From Acidimicrobiales bacterium (GTDB lineage Bacteria; Actinomycetota; Acidimicrobiia; Acidimicrobiales; SZUA-35): a stretch of 61,636 bases of DNA. The notes beneath the pieces are model-generated. The model searched no databases. It had not been told where the DNA came from and saw only the letters and a program-made list of their open reading frames with translations. The position numbers were made by a program, and so were the translations under genes. The stretch is from assembly GCA_013003535.1 (NCBI GenBank), contig JABDIY010000110.1, forward strand, positions 1 to 61,636, in the 5' to 3' direction. This document shows, one piece after another, positions 33,147-43,072 of the stretch (position 1 is its first letter; each line of letters starts with the position of its first letter).

Positions 33147-34670
33147 GTGGATCCCCAAAGCGGTTCGCCCGCCCGGGCGTCGCTCACCCTAGGCGTCGTC
33201 GCTCTTGGCGTGTTCATCGCCGCCGATGATCTGATGGTTGTAGCCACGATGCTCCGCCCGATGATCAACAAGGTCGGAATGACACTGCCCGATGACCTCG
33301 ACGCATCCGCATGGATTGTCAACACCTACCTAGTCGCCTACATCGCCGCCATTCCCCTCGCGGGAAAACTGAGCGACCTTTTCGGCCGCCGAGCGGTGTT
33401 CCTCGGCGGCCTCGCCATCTTCGCCCTTGGCTCGGTGGTTGTACCCACTACGTCGTCATTCTCAGTTCTCCTCCTGGGCCGAGCGCTCAGCGCGATCGGA
33501 GGTGGTGCGCTTGTTCCGGTGGCGCTGGCCGTAGCCGGAGACCTCTACAAGGGGGCAGAACGACGGCGAGCGCTTGGGGTGCTCAACGCGGTTGAGACGC
33601 TGGGATGGGTGTGGGGACCGCTGTATGGGGCATTGCTGGTCCGCTTCTTGACCTGGGAATGGCAGTTCTACCTCAACGTGCCGCTGGCGTTCACTGCGAT
33701 GATGCTCGGCTGGAAGGTGCTCGAACCAAACCAGCGAGCCGGGCGCGGAATCGATTGGCTGGGCGCCACTCTCCTCACCACCGGGCTCATTTCACTAAAC
33801 GTCGCACTACTTGGGCGAGCAAAGATTCAAACCGTAGGCGGCCTCGACGAGCTGACTGGCGGTCCGTCCAATCCGCTCCTGGGTCCGTGGCTGTTTGCCG
33901 TCGCTGGTGCTGCCATTCTCTGGTTTGTTCTCGTGGAACGACGACGTTCGGGATCCGCCAAGGTCGATCCAGTGATCGCCCTTCGATTCCTCTACGATCG
34001 GCGCTCAGCTGCGGCCCTCAGCGTCAACGGACTGGTCGGAGCTGGCCTCGTGATCGCTCTGGTGAATGTGCCACTCTTCATCAACGTGGTGGAAAGCCGG
34101 GCCGGCCGGAGCATCGGCGAGGCTGCACTGCTGTCGGGTTGGCTCCTCACCGCCCTCACCGCCTCCATGGCGGCTACGTCTTACTTGGGAGGAGTCACCG
34201 CGGCCCGGCACGGCAACGCCGCCCCGACGTTGATCGGACTCCTGCTCGCCACCATCGGTTTCCTGGTGATCGGTGCAACGTGGTCGCCCACCACGTCACG
34301 ACTGGCGATGGCCGCAGAGCTGGCACTTGTGGGGATTGGAATCGGTTTGGTCTTGGCACCGACCAGCGATGCGGTGGTCGAGACGGGCGAAGAAGCGGAT
34401 CGTGGTGCTGCAGCCGGCCTGGTGGTCGTATTCCGGTTGATTGGCTTCAGCGTAGGTCTTGCCAGCCTCACCGCGTGGGGACTGCGACGGTTCAACGAGC
34501 TCCGCGACCAACTTGACCTTCCACCGCTGGGGGAAGCAGGCTTCGCGGACGCTCTGGCCGATGCCTCCGTGCAGGTCACCACCACCGCGCTGGCGGAAAC
34601 GTTCCTTGGTGCAGGGCTTGTGCTGATCACCGCGTTGGTGATTGCGGGACTGGCGGCACGGCGGCTCTAG
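33147..34670 (+). CDS. MFS exporter, P55 (Rv1410c)-like
   Basis: 507 aa with 14 predicted TM helices (DHA2 class). Motif A GKLSDLFGRRAVFLGG is intact, and AETLGWVWGPLYGALLVRFL-like motif C (VETLGWVWGPLYGALL) marks an exporter. Partner of the LprG-like lipoprotein 9 bp upstream; by analogy the pair moves lipids or hydrophobic compounds out of the membrane. GTG start. Upstream of a DosR-box-controlled acs operon. Confidence 0.87.
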   Translation: MDPQSGSPARASLTLGVVALGVFIAADDLMVVATMLRPMINKVGMTLPDDLDASAWIVNTYLVAYIAAIPLAGKLSDLFGRRAVFLGGLAIFALGSVVVPTTSSFSVLLLGRALSAIGGGALVPVALAVAGDLYKGAERRRALGVLNAVETLGWVWGPLYGALLVRFLTWEWQFYLNVPLAFTAMMLGWKVLEPNQRAGRGIDWLGATLLTTGLISLNVALLGRAKIQTVGGLDELTGGPSNPLLGPWLFAVAGAAILWFVLVERRRSGSAKVDPVIALRFLYDRRSAAALSVNGLVGAGLVIALVNVPLFINVVESRAGRSIGEAALLSGWLLTALTASMAATSYLGGVTAARHGNAAPTLIGLLLATIGFLVIGATWSPTTSRLAMAAELALVGIGIGLVLAPTSDAVVETGEEADRGAAAGLVVVFRLIGFSVGLASLTAWGLRRFNELRDQLDLPPLGEAGFADALADASVQVTTTALAETFLGAGLVLITALVIAGLAARRL

Positions 34671-34696
34671 GGGTGTCTCGCGAGGGCCGGCCCGGC

Positions 34697-34710
34697 ATGA
34701 CCTTTGGCCC
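34697..34710 (+). promoter_or_regulatory. DosR-type box of the acs-pdh operon
   Basis: ATGACCTTTGGCCC centred at 34703.5, exactly 42.5 bp from GTG 34746, with T at -7 (CCTACT). Confidence 0.75.
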
Positions 34711-34745
34711 TTCCGGAACTGCGCCCGCTGTGGCCTACTGAATCC

Positions 34746-36482
34746 GTGCAGACGTTCCCCGCTCAGCGCCCGTCCTCACAGTGGGACGAGGCTCGAAACC
34801 GGCTGGACGGGCTCCCAGAGGGACGGGGCCTGAACATAGCCTACGAAGCCCTTGACCGTCATGCCTTGCACGGACGGGGGGATCAGGTGGCGATCCAATG
34901 GGTGCCCCGTGAAGGTGATGCGGTGTCCCTCACCTACCAAGATCTGGTAGATCGAACCAACCGCTTCGCCAACGCACTTGCCGAGTTGGGCTATGAGACT
35001 GGGCACGGCGTTGCCACGTTGGCAGGCCGAATCCCGGACCTGTACGTGGCGGCACTCGGAACACTCAAGAGCCGGGGGATCTACACCCCGCTGTTCTCAG
35101 CGTTCGGGCCCGACCCGATCGCCATGCGCCTCAACCTCGGCCGCATCGCAGTGCTGGTGACCACAGCAGCGCAATACCGGCGCAAAGTGGCTGCACTCCG
35201 GCCGGATCTCCCGTCCCTCCAACACGTGCTGATCAGCGGTGACGGTGCCGAAGAGATCGACGATCCCACCGTCCTCGATTTGAACCAGTTGCTGGAGCGA
35301 GCAGCCGACCACTATGAGATCGGCCCCACCGACCCCGAGGACCGGGCACTGCTTCATTTCACCAGCGGCACCACCGGTACTCCCAAGGGTGCGCTCCACG
35401 TTCATCAAGCGGTCGAGGGCCACGCCGAAACAGGCCGACTGGCATTGGACCTGCGGAGTAGCGATACCTTTTGGTGCACTGCAGACCCCGGCTGGGTCAC
35501 CGGCACATCTTACGGCATCATCTCACCGCTGGTGAATGGGGTGACCAGTATCGTGGACGAGGCCGATTTCGACCCAGAGCGCTGGTATCGCATACTTCAG
35601 GATCAACAGGTCAGTGTTTTCTACACAGCACCTACTGCGCTCCGCATGCTGCAACGCGCTGGGGATGAGTTGGCCGCTGGCCACAAGTTTCCATCCCTTC
35701 GTCTCGTTGCCAGCGTTGGCGAACCGCTGGATCCTGAATCGGTGATCTGGGCCCAACGAGTCTTTCAGGTCCCGGTTCTCGACAACTGGTGGCAGACCGA
35801 AACGGGTGGGATCATGATTTCAAACCTGATCGATCATCCGGTCAAGCCAGGATCGATGGGGAAACCGCTTCCGGGTATCACCGCTGGTCTTTTGAAGTGC
35901 GATGAACAGGGCGAATTGGTAGTAGGGCACGACGGCGATCCCGTTGAGATCACCACCGCCGACGAGGTTGGCGAATTGGCGCTCGAGGCTGGCTGGCCTT
36001 CAATGTTCCGAGGGTACCTGGACAACGAGGAACGCTACCGCGCCTGTTTTGCCGGGCGCTGGTATCACAGCGGCGACCTGGCCCGCCGGGATTCCGACGG
36101 GTACTTCTGGTTTGTTGGCCGAAACGATGACGTGATCAAGTCGGCGGGTCATTTGATTGGTCCCTTCGAGGTGGAAAGTGCACTGACCGAGCACCCTGCA
36201 GTCGTCGAGGCGGGCGTGATCGGCAAACCAGACGAACGAGTGGGCAACATCGTGAAAGCGTTCGTTGTCCTGGCCAACAGTTACGCACCCTCGGAGGAAC
36301 TGCGGCGAGATCTCATCGGCCATGCCCGTAGCCGACTCGGTGCCGCCGTCGCTCCGCGAGAGATTCAATTCTCAACGTCGCTCCCCCACACCCGCAGCGG
36401 AAAGATCATGCGGCGTCTCTTGAGAGCGAGAGAACTGAATCTCGACGAGGGAGACACATCGACCCTGGAGAGCCAAGCATGA
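34746..36482 (+). CDS. acsA: Acetate-CoA ligase (AcsA-type acetyl-CoA synthetase)
   Basis: 578 aa ANL-superfamily enzyme. Phosphate-binding [49 protein letters not shown] and [20 protein letters not shown] are diagnostic of the AcsA/AcsM group; the C-terminal catalytic Lys is in [11 protein letters not shown]. Activates acetate (or a short acyl group) to acyl-CoA with ATP giving AMP and PPi. GTG 34746 is taken as start because of the exact spacing from the box; an in-frame start at 34704 would overlap the box. First gene of a five-gene operon with pyruvate dehydrogenase subunits; its stop overlaps pdhA by ATGA. Confidence 0.92.
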   Translation: MQTFPAQRPSSQWDEARNRLDGLPEGRGLNIAYEALDRHALHGRGDQVAIQWVPREGDAVSLTYQDLVDRTNRFANALAELGYETGHGVATLAGRIPDLYVAALGTLKSRGIYTPLFSAFGPDPIAMRLNLGRIAVLVTTAAQYRRKVAALRPDLPSLQHVLISGDGAEEIDDPTVLDLNQLLERAADHYEIGPTDPEDRALLHFTSGTTGTPKGALHVHQAVEGHAETGRLALDLRSSDTFWCTADPGWVTGTSYGIISPLVNGVTSIVDEADFDPERWYRILQDQQVSVFYTAPTALRMLQRAGDELAAGHKFPSLRLVASVGEPLDPESVIWAQRVFQVPVLDNWWQTETGGIMISNLIDHPVKPGSMGKPLPGITAGLLKCDEQGELVVGHDGDPVEITTADEVGELALEAGWPSMFRGYLDNEERYRACFAGRWYHSGDLARRDSDGYFWFVGRNDDVIKSAGHLIGPFEVESALTEHPAVVEAGVIGKPDERVGNIVKAFVVLANSYAPSEELRRDLIGHARSRLGAAVAPREIQFSTSLPHTRSGKIMRRLLRARELNLDEGDTSTLESQA

Positions 36483-37459
36483 CGGGTCCGCAAACCAAAC
36501 TTCTTCGGGACATGATTCGCATCCGAGTATTCGAGGAACGCTGCGCGGAACTCTACGGCCAGCAGAAGATTCGCGGATTCCTCCATCTCTACATCGGCGA
36601 AGAGGCAATCGCCGCCGGGGTCATTTCCCAGCTCACGAAGGATGACTCCATCGTGGCCACCTACCGAGAGCACGGTCACGCCTTGATTCGAGGTATCCCA
36701 GCCACCGAGATCATGGCCGAAATGTACGGCAAGGCGGCCGGGTGTTCGGGGGGGCGTGGCGGATCCATGCACCTCTTCGACGCGGAAAGGAGATTCCTCG
36801 GCGGGAATGCCATCGTGGGCGGGCACCTTCCGTTGGCGACCGGTCTGGCGTTGGCTGACAAGATGCTCCACAGAAAAGGGAGAGTCACAGCATGCTTCTT
36901 CGGCGAAGGTGCAGTCGCCGAGGGGGAATTCCATGAAGCGATGAACCTTGCGTCGATCTGGAATCTCCCGGTCCTCTTCTGCTGTGAGAACAATCTCTAC
37001 GCGATGGGCACGTCGCTCCAGAGCAGCGAATCAGAGACGAACCTGTCCTTGAAGGCCAGCAGCTACAACATGCCGTCGTGGAGCGTGGACGGCATGGATG
37101 CAGAAGCGACCGCCGGCGCAGCCTCTCGGGCGCTCGACACGGTACGGGGCGGGGGCGGTCCAGTGTTTCTGGAGTTTCGCACGTATCGGTTCCGTGCCCA
37201 CAGCATGTTCGATCCGGACCTCTACCGGAAACCGGATGAGGTAGCGAAATGGACCGAGCGAGATCCGATCTCAACCTTCTCGGCACAGCTGACATCGGCC
37301 GGAACGCTCACCCAGGAACATATCGACCGGCTTTGGGTCGAGGCCAGCCAAGAGACACAGGACGCGGTGGACTTCGCGGAGGCTGCGGAGTGGGAGCCAG
37401 TGGAGAACCTCGAAGATCATGTCGGCGCAACCGACGGTGCATCGGTGGTGCTGGTATGA
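36479..37459 (+). CDS. pdhA: Pyruvate (or 2-oxoacid/acetoin) dehydrogenase E1 alpha subunit
   Basis: 326 aa, thiamine-diphosphate enzyme. [34 protein letters not shown] and the TPP motif [20 protein letters not shown]...LFCCENN are clear. The [20 protein letters not shown] segment is the phosphorylation-loop region found in AcoA/PdhA. With E1 beta it decarboxylates pyruvate (or acetoin) and transfers the acyl group to E2. Start overlaps acsA and stop overlaps pdhB (both ATGA), showing strict coupling. Confidence 0.92.
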   Translation: MTGPQTKLLRDMIRIRVFEERCAELYGQQKIRGFLHLYIGEEAIAAGVISQLTKDDSIVATYREHGHALIRGIPATEIMAEMYGKAAGCSGGRGGSMHLFDAERRFLGGNAIVGGHLPLATGLALADKMLHRKGRVTACFFGEGAVAEGEFHEAMNLASIWNLPVLFCCENNLYAMGTSLQSSESETNLSLKASSYNMPSWSVDGMDAEATAGAASRALDTVRGGGGPVFLEFRTYRFRAHSMFDPDLYRKPDEVAKWTERDPISTFSAQLTSAGTLTQEHIDRLWVEASQETQDAVDFAEAAEWEPVENLEDHVGATDGASVVLV

Positions 37460-38460
37460 CGGCACCAGAACTCGCCGCAGAGACCACGTACCGTGACGCG
37501 CTTCGTGAAGCCATACGGGAGGCGATGATCGAAGACGAACGAGTCTTCATCATGGGTGAGGATGTGGCCGAGTACGGCGGAACCTATGCGGTCACAAAAG
37601 GGCTGTATAAAGAGTTCGGCCGCGACCGCGTCCGCAATACTCCGCTCTCGGAAGCCGGATTCGTCGGTGCCGGAATCGGCGCCGCCCTGGGAGGAATGCT
37701 GCCGATCGTGGAGATCATGACGGTGAACTTCAGCCTCCTCGCATTGGATCAGATCGTCAACACTGCCGCCACCCTGCGCCATATGTCAGGCGGGCAATTC
37801 CATATCCCCGTGGTGATCAGAATGACCACAGGCGCTGGTAGACAACTGGCCGCGCAGCACTCACACAGCCTCGAGTGCTGGTTTGCGCATGTGCCTGGCC
37901 TTCGAGTCGTCGCGCCAGCAACGGTAACGGACGCTCGCTGGATGCTCAAAGCCGCAATGGCTGATCCCGATCCCGTGATCGTTTTCGAGCACAACGGGCT
38001 CTACAACTCCAGTGGACCTGTTCTGCCGGGGCCGGTGGACCTCACCACTGCGGAGATCCGACGCCCGGGAACGGACCTCACCATCGTGGCCTCGGCGGGA
38101 ATGGTCTCGAAGTCCTTGGAAGCAGCCGAACAACTCGGCGACCGGAACGTTTCGGCCGAAGTCATCGACCTTCGATCACTTCGCCCTCTCGATCGTGCCA
38201 CATTGGCGAAGTCGGTGGAGCACACCAGCCGAGCGGTCGTGGTCGACGAGGGGTGGCGCTCCGTTGGCTTGTCGGCAGAAATCGCCGCAGGAATCACCGA
38301 GGATTGCTTCTATCGGCTTGATGCACCGGTGTGCCGCGTGGCATCCCGAGAGGTGCCCATTCCCTATCCGCGTCACCTCGAGGACGCCGCAATCCCCCAG
38401 GTCCACGACATTGTTGCGGGGGCCATGACCGTGATGACGGGGAGCTTGGCTGATGTCTGA
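37456..38460 (+). CDS. pdhB: Pyruvate (or 2-oxoacid/acetoin) dehydrogenase E1 beta subunit
   Basis: 334 aa. [40 protein letters not shown] (TPP-coordinating Glu) and [20 protein letters not shown] are the standard E1 beta blocks; the transketolase C-terminal domain runs from about 200. ATG 37456 overlaps the pdhA stop. Forms the alpha2beta2 E1 component with the preceding gene. The alternative specificity (acetoin, branched-chain) cannot be excluded from sequence. Confidence 0.93.
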   Translation: MTAPELAAETTYRDALREAIREAMIEDERVFIMGEDVAEYGGTYAVTKGLYKEFGRDRVRNTPLSEAGFVGAGIGAALGGMLPIVEIMTVNFSLLALDQIVNTAATLRHMSGGQFHIPVVIRMTTGAGRQLAAQHSHSLECWFAHVPGLRVVAPATVTDARWMLKAAMADPDPVIVFEHNGLYNSSGPVLPGPVDLTTAEIRRPGTDLTIVASAGMVSKSLEAAEQLGDRNVSAEVIDLRSLRPLDRATLAKSVEHTSRAVVVDEGWRSVGLSAEIAAGITEDCFYRLDAPVCRVASREVPIPYPRHLEDAAIPQVHDIVAGAMTVMTGSLADV

Positions 38461-39706
38461 AACCGCGCCACCGCCTACGGCAACAGCCCGGATTTTCAAA
38501 ATGCCTTCGTTGGGCGCTGACATGGAGAGCGCCGCCGTGCTGGAGTGGCTGGTTCAGCCCGGTGATCTGGTGCAAAGAGGCGATGTGATCGCGCGGGTCG
38601 AAACGGAGAAGTCGGATATCGACGTGGAGATCTGGGAAAAGGGACGCGTGATTGCCCACCTCGTGGAAATCGGTGAGGACGTCCCAGTGGGCACACCGAT
38701 CCTACAACTCGGCACTTCCGTCGAGAGTACCGATCCGATCTCGGCAACGCCCGCCGTGGTTGCGCCGTCTTCGTCGTCTACCGGAACAGGGCCAGCGCCC
38801 GCCCAGGTTCGGGAGCGCGTTTTCATTCCCGAACCCGTGGCGGAACATGATCTCCCACCTACGAGTGAACCCGCTCGCGACCTGCGAGCATCACCCCTCG
38901 CACGGTCGATGGCCTCTGCACTGGACATCGATCTGGCAACAATTGCGGGTTCGGGCCCCGAGGGGGCGATCATCGCTCGGGACCTACCGTTTAACTCGAT
39001 GGAGGGCACCGTCGAGGCCCCCGCCAAATCCCAACCGGTGGCCATTGATCGCATGCGGGAAGCGATCGCTACCCGAATGGCTCGGGCCAATCACGAAATC
39101 CCGCACTATCACCTTGAAAGAGACGTAGATCTCGGAACCGCAATGGACTGGCTCGAGCGCTCAAACGAGTGCGTGCCCCCCGGAGAACGGGTGCTGCCAG
39201 CAGCGCTCTTCGTCAAAGCCGTCGCCCGGTCCATGGCTGAGCACCCAAACCTGAACGGCTTCTGGGTAGACGATCGTTTTCAAGCCGGCGATGGTGTCCA
39301 CGTGGGCATGGCAATCTCGCTGCGCACCGGGGGCCTCGTGATCCCCACGATTGTGAATGCCGACCGTCGTACGATCTCGGAGGTCATGTCATCATTGCGA
39401 GAGATGGTCGCAGGCTCGCGGAGCGGTTCGATGCGCAGCAGTTGGATGCACGAGGCCACTGTGACGGTGACGAACCTGGGAACAAACGGTGCAGACCGGG
39501 TTCATGGCGTCATCTTTCCCCCCCAGGTGGCCCTTATCGGGTTCGGTCGAATAGCCGCCCGTCCATGGGTAGCGGAGGAACAGGTTCGACCCCGGCCCGT
39601 CGTCACCATTTCGTTGGCCGCAGATCATAGAGCAACCGACGGAGCGACCGGTAGTCGATTGCTCTCGACACTCGCCCACTCTCTCGAACACCCGGAGGAA
39701 CTGTGA
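38453..39706 (+). CDS. pdhC: Dihydrolipoamide acyltransferase E2
   Basis: 417 aa. One N-terminal lipoyl domain (about 10-88) with the lipoylated Lys in [11 protein letters not shown], a flexible linker, a peripheral-subunit-binding domain ([20 protein letters not shown]) and the catalytic acyltransferase core ending in [11 protein letters not shown] (HxxxD active site). Transfers the acyl group from E1 to CoA. The E3 lipoamide dehydrogenase is not encoded here and must come from elsewhere. Overlaps pdhB by 8 bp and the acyl-carrier gene by 4 bp. Confidence 0.93.
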   Translation: MSETAPPPTATARIFKMPSLGADMESAAVLEWLVQPGDLVQRGDVIARVETEKSDIDVEIWEKGRVIAHLVEIGEDVPVGTPILQLGTSVESTDPISATPAVVAPSSSSTGTGPAPAQVRERVFIPEPVAEHDLPPTSEPARDLRASPLARSMASALDIDLATIAGSGPEGAIIARDLPFNSMEGTVEAPAKSQPVAIDRMREAIATRMARANHEIPHYHLERDVDLGTAMDWLERSNECVPPGERVLPAALFVKAVARSMAEHPNLNGFWVDDRFQAGDGVHVGMAISLRTGGLVIPTIVNADRRTISEVMSSLREMVAGSRSGSMRSSWMHEATVTVTNLGTNGADRVHGVIFPPQVALIGFGRIAARPWVAEEQVRPRPVVTISLAADHRATDGATGSRLLSTLAHSLEHPEEL

Positions 39707-39990
39707 AGACCCTGACGAACGAGGCTGCCAACGCCATCGTGGTTGAGGCAATTTGTGCCGTAGCGCCTGATACTGCAAATGAATTGGCCGGCATCGGCCT
39801 GGATCAAGACGTTTTTCAGGCGCTGGAGTTGGACTCCATGGACCACGTGAACGTGATCACGCGGATCTGGGAGGAGACCGGTATAGAGATCGCCGAGCGC
39901 GACTACGGCCGGCTTCGGACCCTCGACTCCCTGACGACCTTTCTGATTTCAGCGATGGGATCCGGATCTGAGCGCCCCAAGTCGGTTTGA
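39703..39990 (+). CDS. Acyl carrier protein-like protein
   Basis: 95 aa. ALELDSMDHVNVITRIWEET contains the 4'-phosphopantetheine Ser in the DSM motif, and the four-helix layout fits an acyl carrier protein (GIEIAERDYGRLRTLDSLTT). GTG start overlaps the pdhC stop. An ACP as last gene of an acs-pdh operon is unusual: it could receive acetyl groups from E2 or AcsA, or feed a lipid pathway. That link is an inference from gene order only. Confidence 0.85.
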   Translation: MKTLTNEAANAIVVEAICAVAPDTANELAGIGLDQDVFQALELDSMDHVNVITRIWEETGIEIAERDYGRLRTLDSLTTFLISAMGSGSERPKSV

Positions 39991-40023
39991 ACCTGCTTCG
40001 AGTTGTTGATGGAGCGTACAACT

Positions 40024-40037
40024 GGGACTTTGTGCCT
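40024..40037 (+). promoter_or_regulatory. DosR-type box of the USP-DUF4404 gene
   Basis: GGGACTTTGTGCCT centred at 40030.5, exactly 42.5 bp from ATG 40073; CATGAT occupies the -10 position. Confidence 0.78.
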
Positions 40038-40072
40038 TTACATGAGAGCGTCGTAACGCACATGATCAAGGC

Positions 40073-40792
40073 ATGACAATTGGTCCTGTCCCCATACTCG
40101 TGGCCGTCGACCTTCCCGTGGACGAGAGGCAGCTGGACCCACTGTTGCGGCTCGGCCGGCAGGCAAACTGGCGAGTTCACCTCCTTCACGCTCCCGCCCC
40201 TGAACCAGATTTTGTGGGCTATTCCGGGCCGGACCAAGATCATGAGCGGCGCCGATATCAGGCCGAACTGACGGAGCTAGGCGACCAACTCACCCAAACC
40301 GCCCAACTATTCGTTGAGACTGGCATGGAGACGGAGGTGCACCTCAAGGCGGGGCCCGTCGTAGACACCATTCTGGCCACTGCGATCGAAACGAATGCTG
40401 AATTGATTGCGATCGTCGGGCATAAGCACAACGTGGCCCACCGCCTTCTCCTGGGAAGCGTGGCATCCACGATCCTGAAGGCGGCCCATCAGCCAGTCCT
40501 GGTTCTTCCCGCCTCGACGGCGGAGCCAGAACATCCGGGCGTGGAAACTGCGGTCGACCGGTTGCTTGAAGTGATTGACCGACCCGAACCGGGTCGGAGC
40601 TCTGAACTGGGAACCGAACTCCTTCGCCTGCGGGAGGCCGCCGCCGTACTCCGTGACGAACCCGAAAGCGAGACGCAGGAAAAACGGCGGAGGTCACTGC
40701 TCGATGCGCTCCATCGATTCGAGACCGAGCACCCCACCCTCACACGAGCGATCAACGACGTGGCCTATTACCTAAGTGGTACCGGAATCTGA
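40073..40792 (+). CDS. Universal stress protein fused to a DUF4404-like domain
   Basis: 239 aa. Residues 1-150 are a USP domain ending in the ATP loop GHKHNVAHRLLLGSVAS with strand VLVLPAS. Residues 160-239 are a separate helical domain (LRLREAAAVLRDE, then SLLDALHRFETEHPTLTRAI and NDVAYYLSGTGI) that matches the DUF4404 pattern, normally a small stand-alone protein. I am not aware of this fusion as a described architecture. No Shine-Dalgarno; box-to-ATG spacing indicates a leaderless mRNA. Followed by a DUF1876 gene, perhaps in the same transcript. Confidence 0.83.
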   Translation: MTIGPVPILVAVDLPVDERQLDPLLRLGRQANWRVHLLHAPAPEPDFVGYSGPDQDHERRRYQAELTELGDQLTQTAQLFVETGMETEVHLKAGPVVDTILATAIETNAELIAIVGHKHNVAHRLLLGSVASTILKAAHQPVLVLPASTAEPEHPGVETAVDRLLEVIDRPEPGRSSELGTELLRLREAAAVLRDEPESETQEKRRRSLLDALHRFETEHPTLTRAINDVAYYLSGTGI

Positions 40793-40869
40793 CCAATACC
40801 AACAACCCCTTCACGATCGGATGACATTGGACCCTTCCCTCACCGGAGGCCCCACCGGAGGATGAACTC

Positions 40870-41124
40870 ATGAAAGAACTTCTTGCCCACCCCTGGAAAC
40901 TCACCTTCCAGAGCCAGGAAACCGAAGACCATTGCGAGATGGTGGTCCATTTGGACGCCGGTGACCGGTCTCTATCGGGGCACGGTCGATCCCGTCGGAA
41001 CCCCATAGACCCCAACGTTCCCCAAATCGGGGAGGAGCTGGCAGCGGCGCGGGCTCTGCACGATCTCGCCCACCAGCTCACGGAGGACGCCCGAGGCATG
41101 ATCGAGGAGTTCTCGCGGACATGA
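40870..41124 (+). CDS. DUF1876 protein (Rv1738/Rv2632c-like)
   Basis: 84 aa. The line DPNVPQIGEELAAARALHDL and the following helix AHQLTEDARGMIEEF are the family signature of DUF1876; Rv1738 is one of the most strongly DosR-induced mycobacterial proteins and has an HPF-like fold suggesting a ribosome-related role. GGAGG lies 8 nt before ATG 40870. 77 bp downstream of the USP-DUF4404 gene, probably co-transcribed; no separate box seen. Confidence 0.88.
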   Translation: MKELLAHPWKLTFQSQETEDHCEMVVHLDAGDRSLSGHGRSRRNPIDPNVPQIGEELAAARALHDLAHQLTEDARGMIEEFSRT

Positions 41125-41186
41125 CCCCGCTACGAAGGTGAAAAGACCGAGCCAGCCCTGGAGAGAACTGAACCGCCGATCCAAGC

Positions 41187-41200
41187 GGGCCAATCGAGCC
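41187..41200 (+). promoter_or_regulatory. Possible DosR-type box of the sensor kinase gene
   Basis: GGGCCAATCGAGCC centred at 41193.5; predicted start 41236 with a 43-nt leader to ATG 41279. One key base is off, so tentative. Would imply autoregulation of the system. Confidence 0.4.
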
Positions 41201-41278
41201 AAGATTTGAACATCGTTGGCCGCTAAGGGTAAACTTTCGGGTGCTCCTCAATCGGCAGCGTGATGAAGCGGGCGAACG

Positions 41279-42847
41279 ATGCGTGTCGTCCCACCCCCCG
41301 GAGCATCAATGGCAAGGAACACCGAACGGCGTCCGTTGGTGAACGATCCTGCTGAACCTCTCGACCTCCGGGCTCATGACGAACCCGATGGCGCCATCGC
41401 ATGGGCGATGGTGGAAGCCTCCCCCGACGCCTTGGTCGTGGTGGATGATGACGGACTCATCACGCTGGTGAACAGCCAGACCGAGGTCCTCTTTGGCTAT
41501 GACCGCACGGAGCTTCTTGGTCAACCCGTCGAAATGCTCTTGAACGAGGAATTGCGTTCCACCCACGTCGCCCACCGGCGCCGCTTCGCTGCCCATCCTG
41601 GCGTTCGGTCGATGGGCAGTGGTTTGGAGCTGTCGGCACTGCGCGCCGACGGCGCTGAGTTCCCGGTGGAGATCAGCCTCTCGCCGCTGAAAGCCCATGG
41701 ACAGCGGGGAGTAATCGCCGCAATCCGAGACGTCACTGAGCGGGTGGAGGCACAGGTAAGGGAACGCGAAATCGCGACCAGATTCAGATCAGCCTTCGGC
41801 GACGGACCGGTCCCCATGACCATCGCCGAAATCTCCCCCGATAGCGATCGGGTGATAGTAGAAGCCAATCAGGCGATGGCGGACCTCCTCGGCTGCCCGA
41901 TCGAACATCTGATCGGGCGCTCCATCATGGACTTCGGCCATCCCGACGACCGGCGGGCCGACGATGAAGCAACCGCAGCCCAACTCAGTAACGAGGAACC
42001 AACGTTTACGACCCGCAAACGCTATATCCGGGCCGACGGCACCACCGTATGGGTCCAGCTGACCGTGGCCATTCTCCACCGTGAGGGAGACCTTGTTCGG
42101 ACGATCGCCCATTCGATCGATATCACCGCCGAAGTTCTGGCCGAAGCCCAGAAAGCTCGGAATCAAGAGGCGCTTGAACAAGCCAGATTGGCCGAACAGC
42201 GAGCTGAGCTTTTGGAAGATCGTGAACGCATCGGCCGTGACATGCATGACAAGGTAATCGGCAGGCTCTTCGCCACTGGCATGACAGTGCAAGCCACCGC
42301 CGCGGTCGTGACCGATCAGGCCATCCGGGAACGGCTTACCACAGCGGTGGCAGAGATCGATGAAGGCATCCGAGAGATTCGCACCACGATCTATGGACTC
42401 CGCTCACAAATGGACTGGGGTAAGGGTGTCCGCGGCGAGATTTTGGCTGCCGCCGTCGATCACAGCCAAGCCCTCGGGTTCGAGCCTCGGGTTGACCTCA
42501 CCGGTCCCATCGATGATTTGAGCCCCAGCATCGCCGTCGAGATGCTCGCAGCCCTCCGGGAGGCGCTCACCAATGCCTCGAAATACGCCCGGGCCAATGC
42601 CGTGACCATTGCGGTGACCTTGCGCGACGATCACCTCAAGATGTCGGTCTCGGACAATGGCCTTGGTTTCGTGCTCCCGGATCACGCCACTACTTCACGA
42701 GAGGGTGAACCGTTCACCGGCAAGGGCCTGGCCAATATCATCGCCCGAGCAGAGGCGCTGGGAGGGAACGCCAGCATCGACTCGCTGCCCGGCGCAGGCA
42801 CCACGGTGCTTTGGACAGTGCCGGCGTCTCCAAATTCGGATACATGA
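41279..42847 (+). CDS. PAS-PAS histidine kinase, DosS/DevS-like output
   Basis: 522 aa, no membrane segment. PAS 1 about 44-155, PAS 2 about 165-285, then the HisKA_3 helix RERIGRDMHDKVIGRLFATG with phospho-acceptor His 323, and an HATPase (ALREALTNASKYARA, DNGLGF, GKGLANIIARAEALGG). The kinase core strongly resembles DevS/DosT, but their heme GAF domains are replaced by PAS domains. It is an orphan (no adjacent regulator) and most likely phosphorylates the DosR-like protein at 60602. ATG 41279 or 41309 possible; the latter has GGAG. Ligand of the PAS domains unknown. Confidence 0.87.
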   Translation: MRVVPPPGASMARNTERRPLVNDPAEPLDLRAHDEPDGAIAWAMVEASPDALVVVDDDGLITLVNSQTEVLFGYDRTELLGQPVEMLLNEELRSTHVAHRRRFAAHPGVRSMGSGLELSALRADGAEFPVEISLSPLKAHGQRGVIAAIRDVTERVEAQVREREIATRFRSAFGDGPVPMTIAEISPDSDRVIVEANQAMADLLGCPIEHLIGRSIMDFGHPDDRRADDEATAAQLSNEEPTFTTRKRYIRADGTTVWVQLTVAILHREGDLVRTIAHSIDITAEVLAEAQKARNQEALEQARLAEQRAELLEDRERIGRDMHDKVIGRLFATGMTVQATAAVVTDQAIRERLTTAVAEIDEGIREIRTTIYGLRSQMDWGKGVRGEILAAAVDHSQALGFEPRVDLTGPIDDLSPSIAVEMLAALREALTNASKYARANAVTIAVTLRDDHLKMSVSDNGLGFVLPDHATTSREGEPFTGKGLANIIARAEALGGNASIDSLPGAGTTVLWTVPASPNSDT

Positions 42848-43012
42848 AGCAAGAAAACAGCGCCGATGCCTCGATCGCTTGGAGGCCCACTTCATGTCCG
42901 GCAATTACTTCCGGAAACCCTTAAGCAGGGCGAGCGGCGGACGCTGGATCGAGGCACCGACGTGAGTATCGACTCGGTTTGACGGGGAGTCTGACCGAGC
43001 CGAGAAACCGGT

Positions 43013-43042
43013 TGAGGAGACTTCTTTATTTTCGTCTCCTCA
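43013..43042. terminator. Hairpin between convergent kinase and hydrogenase operons
   Basis: TGAGGAGAC (43013-43021) pairs with GTCTCCTCA (43034-43042) over a T-rich 12-nt loop; a weaker CTCGGT/ACCGAG hairpin lies at 42973-42999. The rest of the 225-bp gap shows nothing coding. Probably stops transcripts from both sides; no long T tract. Confidence 0.45.
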
Positions 43043-43072
43043 TAGGATACTCACAGTTCGGCGAGCGGTTCC

